This document shows, piece after piece, positions 8,842-11,638 of a stretch of 11,638 nt of DNA. The notes beneath the pieces were generated by a model that saw only the letters and a program-made list of their open reading frames with translations, was not told the origin of the DNA and ran no database searches. The stretch comes from Rhizobacter sp. (lineage in GTDB: Bacteria > Pseudomonadota > Gammaproteobacteria > Burkholderiales > Burkholderiaceae_C). The position numbers were made by a program, and so were the translations under genes. Numbering within the stretch: the first letter of the stretch is position 1; every line of letters begins with the position of its first letter. The stretch lies in NCBI GenBank assembly GCA_025351675.1, contig JANXVK010000334.1, positions 1-11,638 of the forward strand, read 5' to 3'.

Positions 8842-8889
8842 ATGATGGTTATGACACCGCGAACTACCACCTTCTTCACGAAGGTCTAG
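8842..8889 (+). CDS. Threonine-rich leader peptide of thrS
   Basis: A 15-codon frame encodes MMVMTPRTTTFFTKV and stops at TAG (8887-8889). Five of 15 residues are Thr (codons ACA, ACT, ACC, ACC, ACG), with two adjacent Phe codons. This is far above chance for such a short frame placed directly before threonyl-tRNA synthetase. AAAGG (8835-8839) sits five bases before the second ATG (8845), while AAGGA (8826-8830) sits 11 bases before the first. Either may start translation. The frame ends 44 bases before an intrinsic terminator. By analogy with amino-acid operon leaders, the peptide itself would have no role beyond letting ribosome progress report charged tRNA-Thr. It is too short for routine gene calling. 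Confidence 0.75.
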   Translation: MMVMTPRTTTFFTKV

Positions 8890-8892
8890 TCG

Positions 8893-8943
8893 GCCGCGCG
8901 TCTCGACCTGCCATTTCCATTCCCTTCTCGAACAAGGCGCGGC
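8893..8943 (+). promoter_or_regulatory. Predicted antiterminator pairing of the thrS attenuator
   Basis: GCCGCGC (8893-8899) is perfectly complementary to GCGCGGC (8937-8943), which contains most of the 5' arm of the downstream terminator, so the two structures exclude each other. The upstream partner starts four bases after the leader stop codon, where a terminating ribosome would mask it. A ribosome stalled at the Thr codons (8863-8880) would leave it free. A competing small hairpin pairs AGGTC (8882-8886) with GACCT (8905-8909) and places the segment in its loop. The pairing was found by eye; no energy calculation was made. Confidence 0.55.
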
Positions 8944-8966
8944 TCAGTCCGCGCCTTTTGCTTTTT
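8934..8966 (+). terminator. Attenuator terminator in front of thrS
   Basis: A nine-bp stem pairs 8934-8942 with 8949-8957 across a six-base loop and is followed by TTGCTTTTT (8958-8966), a standard intrinsic terminator. It ends immediately before the thrS Shine-Dalgarno GGAG (8967-8970). A terminator so placed, inside the leader and downstream of a Thr-rich frame, points to transcription attenuation rather than to ending the HupE/UreJ_2 unit. It could do both. Confidence 0.85.
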
Positions 8967-8976
8967 GGAGTTTCCA

Positions 8977-10896
8977 ATGATCTCGATTCAATTGCCCGAC
9001 GGTTCCAAGCGTGAGTACCCCGGCCCGATCACGGTGGCCGAAGTCGCCGCGTCGATCGGGGCCGGTCTCGCGAAAGCGGCGCTTGCCGGTCGCGTGGGGC
9101 AGGGCGAACTCGCCAAGGTCGTCGACACAAGCCATCTGATCGAGAAGGATTCGACGCTGGCAATCATCACCGACAAGGACCCGACCGGTCTCGACGTGAT
9201 TCGCCACTCGACAGCGCACCTGCTCGCCTATGCGGTGAAGGAGCTGTTCCCCGATGCGCAGGTCACGATCGGCCCGGTGATCGACAACGGCTTCTTCTAC
9301 GACTTCTCGTACAAGCGCCCGTTCACGCCCGAAGACCTGGTCGCGATCGAGGCGAAGATGACCGAGCTCGCCCGCAAGGACGAGAAGGTCGAGCGCCGCG
9401 TGCTGCCGCGCGACGAGGCCGACGCGTACTTCAAGAGCATCGGCGAACACTACAAGGCGGAGATCATCGCGGGCATCCCGGCGGGCGAAGACGTATCGCT
9501 GTATCGCGAAGGCAAGTTCGAGGATCTGTGCCGCGGCCCGCACGTGCCGAGCACCGGCAAACTCAAGCACTTCAAGCTGATGAAGCTCGCCGGTGCCTAC
9601 TGGCGCGGCGACCACCGCAATGAGATGCTGCAGCGCATCTACGGCACGGCTTGGGCGACCAAGGACGAGCTGCAGCAGCACCTGCACCGCCTGGAGGAAG
9701 CCGAGAAGCGCGACCACCGCAAGCTCGGGCGCGAGCTCGACCTGTTCCACATCGACGAGTTCGCACCGGGGCTCGTCTTCTGGCACCCGAAGGGCTGGGC
9801 ACTGTGGCAGCAGGTCGAGCAGTACATGCGGCAGGTCTACCGCGACTGCGGCTACCAGGAAGTGAAGGGCCCGCAAATCCTCGACAAGAGCCTGTGGGAG
9901 AAGACCGGCCACTGGGAGAATTACCGGGACAACATGTTCACGACCGAGTCGGAGAAGCGCGAGTACGCGCTGAAACCGATGAACTGCCCGGGCCACGTGC
10001 TGATCTTCAAGTCGCAGATGCGCAGTTACCGCGAACTGCCGATCCGCTACGGCGAGTTCGGCCAGTGCCACCGCAACGAGCCGAGCGGCTCGATGCACGG
10101 GATCATGCGCGTGCGCGGCTTCACGCAGGACGACGGCCACATCTTCTGCACCGAAGACCACATCCTCGAAGAGTGCGTGGCCTACACGGCGCAGTTGCAG
10201 GCGGTCTACACCGATTTCGGCTTCGGCGAGATCATCTACAAGGTCGCGACGCGCCCCGAGCACCGCATCGGTTCCGATGCACTTTGGGACAAGGCCGAGC
10301 ACGCGGTGATGGAATCGCTGCGCCGTTCGGGCTGCGAGTTCGAGGTCGCCCCCGGCGAGGGGGCGTTCTACGGCCCGAAGATCGAGTACACGCTGAAAGA
10401 CGCGCTCGGCCGGCAGTGGCAGTGCGGCACGATGCAGGTCGACTTCAACATGGCCGAGCGCCTCGGCGGTGAATATGTGACCGAGACGAGCGGCCGCGCC
10501 CACCCGGTGATGCTGCACCGCGCGATCATCGGCAGCTTCGAGCGCTTCATCGGCATGCTGATCGAACACCACGCCGGCGCGCTGCCGGCCTGGCTGGCGC
10601 CGGTACAGGTCAGCGTGCTGAACATTACCGACGGGCAAGCCGACTACGCCCGGGAAGTGGTCAAAACGCTGCAAAAACAAGGACTTAGGGTAGTGTCCGA
10701 TTTGCGCAACGAGAAAATAACCTATAAAATCCGTGAGCATTCCTTGCAAAAGGTTCCATACATCCTTGTCGTGGGTGACAAGGAGAAGGCAAATGGGGCC
10801 GTTGCGGTGCGCGCCCGGGGCAACCAAGACCTCGGTGTGATGCCACTGGCCGACTTCGCGCAGAAGATCGCCGCTGACATCGCCCACAAAACTTGA
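8977..10896 (+). CDS. thrS: Threonyl-tRNA synthetase
   Basis: This 639-residue cytoplasmic class II synthetase charges tRNA-Thr using ATP. The order is an N-terminal TGS domain (about 1-62), then an editing domain with H77-S-T-A-H81 and C185 in LCRGPHVPS, then the catalytic core and a C-terminal anticodon-binding domain (about 535-639, with [10 protein letters not shown] and [14 protein letters not shown]). The zinc ligands of the active site are visible as C337 (MNCPGH), H388 (DDGHIF) and H514 (MLHRAI), each three residues beyond the E. coli numbering. Motif 2 is [12 protein letters not shown] and motif 3 is [14 protein letters not shown] 8977 has GGAG (8967-8970) six bases upstream; a TTG at 8965 lies in the terminator T-tract and is unlikely. 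Expression is probably controlled by the Thr leader. infC follows after 118 bases. Confidence 0.98.
   Translation: MISIQLPDGSKREYPGPITVAEVAASIGAGLAKAALAGRVGQGELAKVVDTSHLIEKDSTLAIITDKDPTGLDVIRHSTAHLLAYAVKELFPDAQVTIGPVIDNGFFYDFSYKRPFTPEDLVAIEAKMTELARKDEKVERRVLPRDEADAYFKSIGEHYKAEIIAGIPAGEDVSLYREGKFEDLCRGPHVPSTGKLKHFKLMKLAGAYWRGDHRNEMLQRIYGTAWATKDELQQHLHRLEEAEKRDHRKLGRELDLFHIDEFAPGLVFWHPKGWALWQQVEQYMRQVYRDCGYQEVKGPQILDKSLWEKTGHWENYRDNMFTTESEKREYALKPMNCPGHVLIFKSQMRSYRELPIRYGEFGQCHRNEPSGSMHGIMRVRGFTQDDGHIFCTEDHILEECVAYTAQLQAVYTDFGFGEIIYKVATRPEHRIGSDALWDKAEHAVMESLRRSGCEFEVAPGEGAFYGPKIEYTLKDALGRQWQCGTMQVDFNMAERLGGEYVTETSGRAHPVMLHRAIIGSFERFIGMLIEHHAGALPAWLAPVQVSVLNITDGQADYAREVVKTLQKQGLRVVSDLRNEKITYKIREHSLQKVPYILVVGDKEKANGAVAVRARGNQDLGVMPLADFAQKIAADIAHKT
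10702..10730 (+). promoter_or_regulatory. Possible internal promoter for infC within the thrS 3' end
   Basis: TTGCGC (10702-10707) and TAAAAT (10725-10730) have a 17-bp spacer and are fair sigma-70 matches. They sit in an AT-rich stretch (about 10660-10800) that breaks the otherwise extreme GC bias. Codons there include AGG, GTA, ATA, CTT and CCA, although the protein ([12 protein letters not shown]) is well conserved. Known precedent: infC in E. coli also has promoters inside thrS. Motif evidence only. Confidence 0.45.
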
Positions 10897-10976
10897 AAAC
10901 GCGTGTGAAAGCATGCGCTGATGCCACTACGGTGGCGTTGCAAGCCTGTGAACCGGCCGCACATTCATTTTTGTCG

Positions 10977-11006
10977 GGCTCCGCTGCCTTGGAGCCTATT
11001 GAAGGG
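10977..11006 (+). promoter_or_regulatory. infC 5' region: hairpin and ribosome binding site
   Basis: GGCTCC (10977-10982) can pair with GGAGCC (10991-10996), giving a six-bp hairpin with an eight-base loop just upstream of AAGGG (11002-11006). That Shine-Dalgarno is eight bases from ATC at 11015 but only two bases from TTG at 11009, so it decides the start of infC. The 118-base thrS-infC gap also holds a five-bp hairpin with a TACG loop (10923-10936) but no T-tract terminator, so read-through from thrS is expected. Confidence 0.5.
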
Positions 11007-11014
11007 TTTTGACC

Positions 11015-11566
11015 ATCGCTACTTTTGCTGACCGCCGTACTCCGAACGCAGAGCGCAAGCACCGCCTCAACCGCGAGATCATGGCGCTTGAAGTCCGTTT
11101 GAACGGGCCTGAGAACGAACCGCTGGGCATCGTGAGCATCACCGAGGCGTTGCGTCTCGCGGGCGAAGCCGACGTCGATCTGGTCGAGATCGTCGCGCAG
11201 GCCGATCCGCCGGTATGCCGCCTGATGGACTACGGCAAGTTCAAGTACCAGGAGCAGAAGAAGGCGGCCGAAGCCAAGAGCAAGCAGAAGGTGGTCGAGG
11301 TCAAGGAAGTGAAGTTCCGCCCGGGCACCGACGAAGGCGACTACACGATCAAGATGCGCAACCTGCGCCGCTTCATCGAAGAGGACGGCGACAAGGGCAA
11401 GGTCACACTGCGGTATCGCGGTCGTGAGATTACCCACCAGGACATCGGCATGCGCATGCTGGAACGCATCCGCGATGAGTTGGCCGATGTGGCGATGGTC
11501 GAGCACATGCCCAAGCTAGAGGGGCGTCAGATGATCATGGTGTTGGGACCGAAACGAAAGTCCTGA
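11015..11566 (+). CDS. infC: Translation initiation factor IF-3, predicted non-canonical ATC start
   Basis: This protein of about 183 residues has both IF3 domains. The N-terminal domain includes [25 protein letters not shown] and the strongly conserved [19 protein letters not shown]. After a Lys-rich linker ([16 protein letters not shown]), the C-terminal domain includes [36 protein letters not shown] and [14 protein letters not shown]3 binds the 30S subunit, prevents premature 50S joining and rejects non-standard start codons. No ATG or GTG is in frame at the front. ATC (11015) is eight bases after AAGGG and gives an N-terminus (ATFADRR...) like that of related Burkholderiales; TTG (11009) is only two bases after it. 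A rare start codon fits the known autoregulation of infC, which begins with AUU in E. coli. rpmI would be expected beyond the window. Confidence 0.93.
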   Translation: MATFADRRTPNAERKHRLNREIMALEVRLNGPENEPLGIVSITEALRLAGEADVDLVEIVAQADPPVCRLMDYGKFKYQEQKKAAEAKSKQKVVEVKEVKFRPGTDEGDYTIKMRNLRRFIEEDGDKGKVTLRYRGREITHQDIGMRMLERIRDELADVAMVEHMPKLEGRQMIMVLGPKRKS

Positions 11567-11583
11567 CATTTGAAGGAATACAG

Positions 11584-11607
11584 CACTCAGGTTTGGTCGC
11601 CTGGGTG
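11584..11607 (+). other. Hairpin in the infC 3' flank (infC-rpmI spacer)
   Basis: CACTCAGG (11584-11591) pairs with CCTGGGTG (11600-11607) with one G-U pair and an eight-base loop. The octamer TGGTCGCC in its loop and 3' arm (11594-11601) recurs at 11628-11635. No T-tract follows, so it is not an obvious terminator. The rest of 11567-11638 shows no gene start. Confidence 0.25.
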
Positions 11608-11638
11608 AGAAATTGGAAGCCACGGACTGGTCGCCGTG

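Noticed and set aside
11009..11014. TTG at 11009 as the infC start
   Set aside because: Only two bases separate it from AAGGG; ATC at 11015 has normal spacing and a better N-terminal match.

Overview
The window reads as chromosomal DNA of a high-GC betaproteobacterium, most likely Burkholderiales of the Leptothrix/Rubrivivax/Comamonadaceae kind. The evidence is strong G/C third-position bias in every gene, a PEP-CTERM exported protein, a small Cys-pair secreted protein of a type common in that order, and thrS followed by infC. I see no insertion sequence, phage gene, CRISPR array, tRNA or rRNA. All supported genes lie on the + strand; the long minus-strand reading frames are shadows of GC-rich genes.

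Layout. (1) 2-259: the 3' end of an HI0933-type flavoprotein. (2) 342-896: a PEP-CTERM protein followed by a strong hairpin. (3) 1078-1500: a small secreted protein with two similar Cys-pair motifs. (4) 1595-3928: the S1-domain RNA-binding factor Tex, probably starting at TTG. (5) 3973-4475: a broken YciA-type acyl-CoA thioesterase that lacks its N-terminal catalytic half and is frameshifted. (6) 4585-8790: a cluster of envelope-directed genes: a DUF4331 protein, a small lipoprotein, a perfect intrinsic terminator, a TPR-like exported protein and a HupE/UreJ_2 membrane protein with an EF-hand-like loop. (7) 8802-8966: a thrS regulatory leader. (8) 8977-10896 thrS and 11015-11566 infC, the start of the usual thrS-infC-rpmI-rplT-pheST translation operon.

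The most interesting element is the thrS leader. A 15-residue reading frame (MMVMTPRTTTFFTKV) has five Thr and two Phe codons. It is followed by a segment (8893-8899) that can pair with the 5' arm of a perfect intrinsic terminator (8934-8966), and that terminator ends directly against the thrS ribosome binding site. This is the layout of a ribosome-mediated attenuator. It differs from the operator-binding autoregulation known for E. coli thrS and from the T-box control of Firmicutes.

Two more regulatory signals lie downstream. An AT-rich, rare-codon patch inside the thrS 3' end carries a promoter-like sequence that could drive infC. infC itself appears to start at the non-canonical codon ATC, as expected for IF3 autoregulation. 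The DUF4331/lipoprotein/TPR/HupE_UreJ_2 cluster is a candidate uncharacterised envelope system; its biochemical role cannot be read from the sequence.
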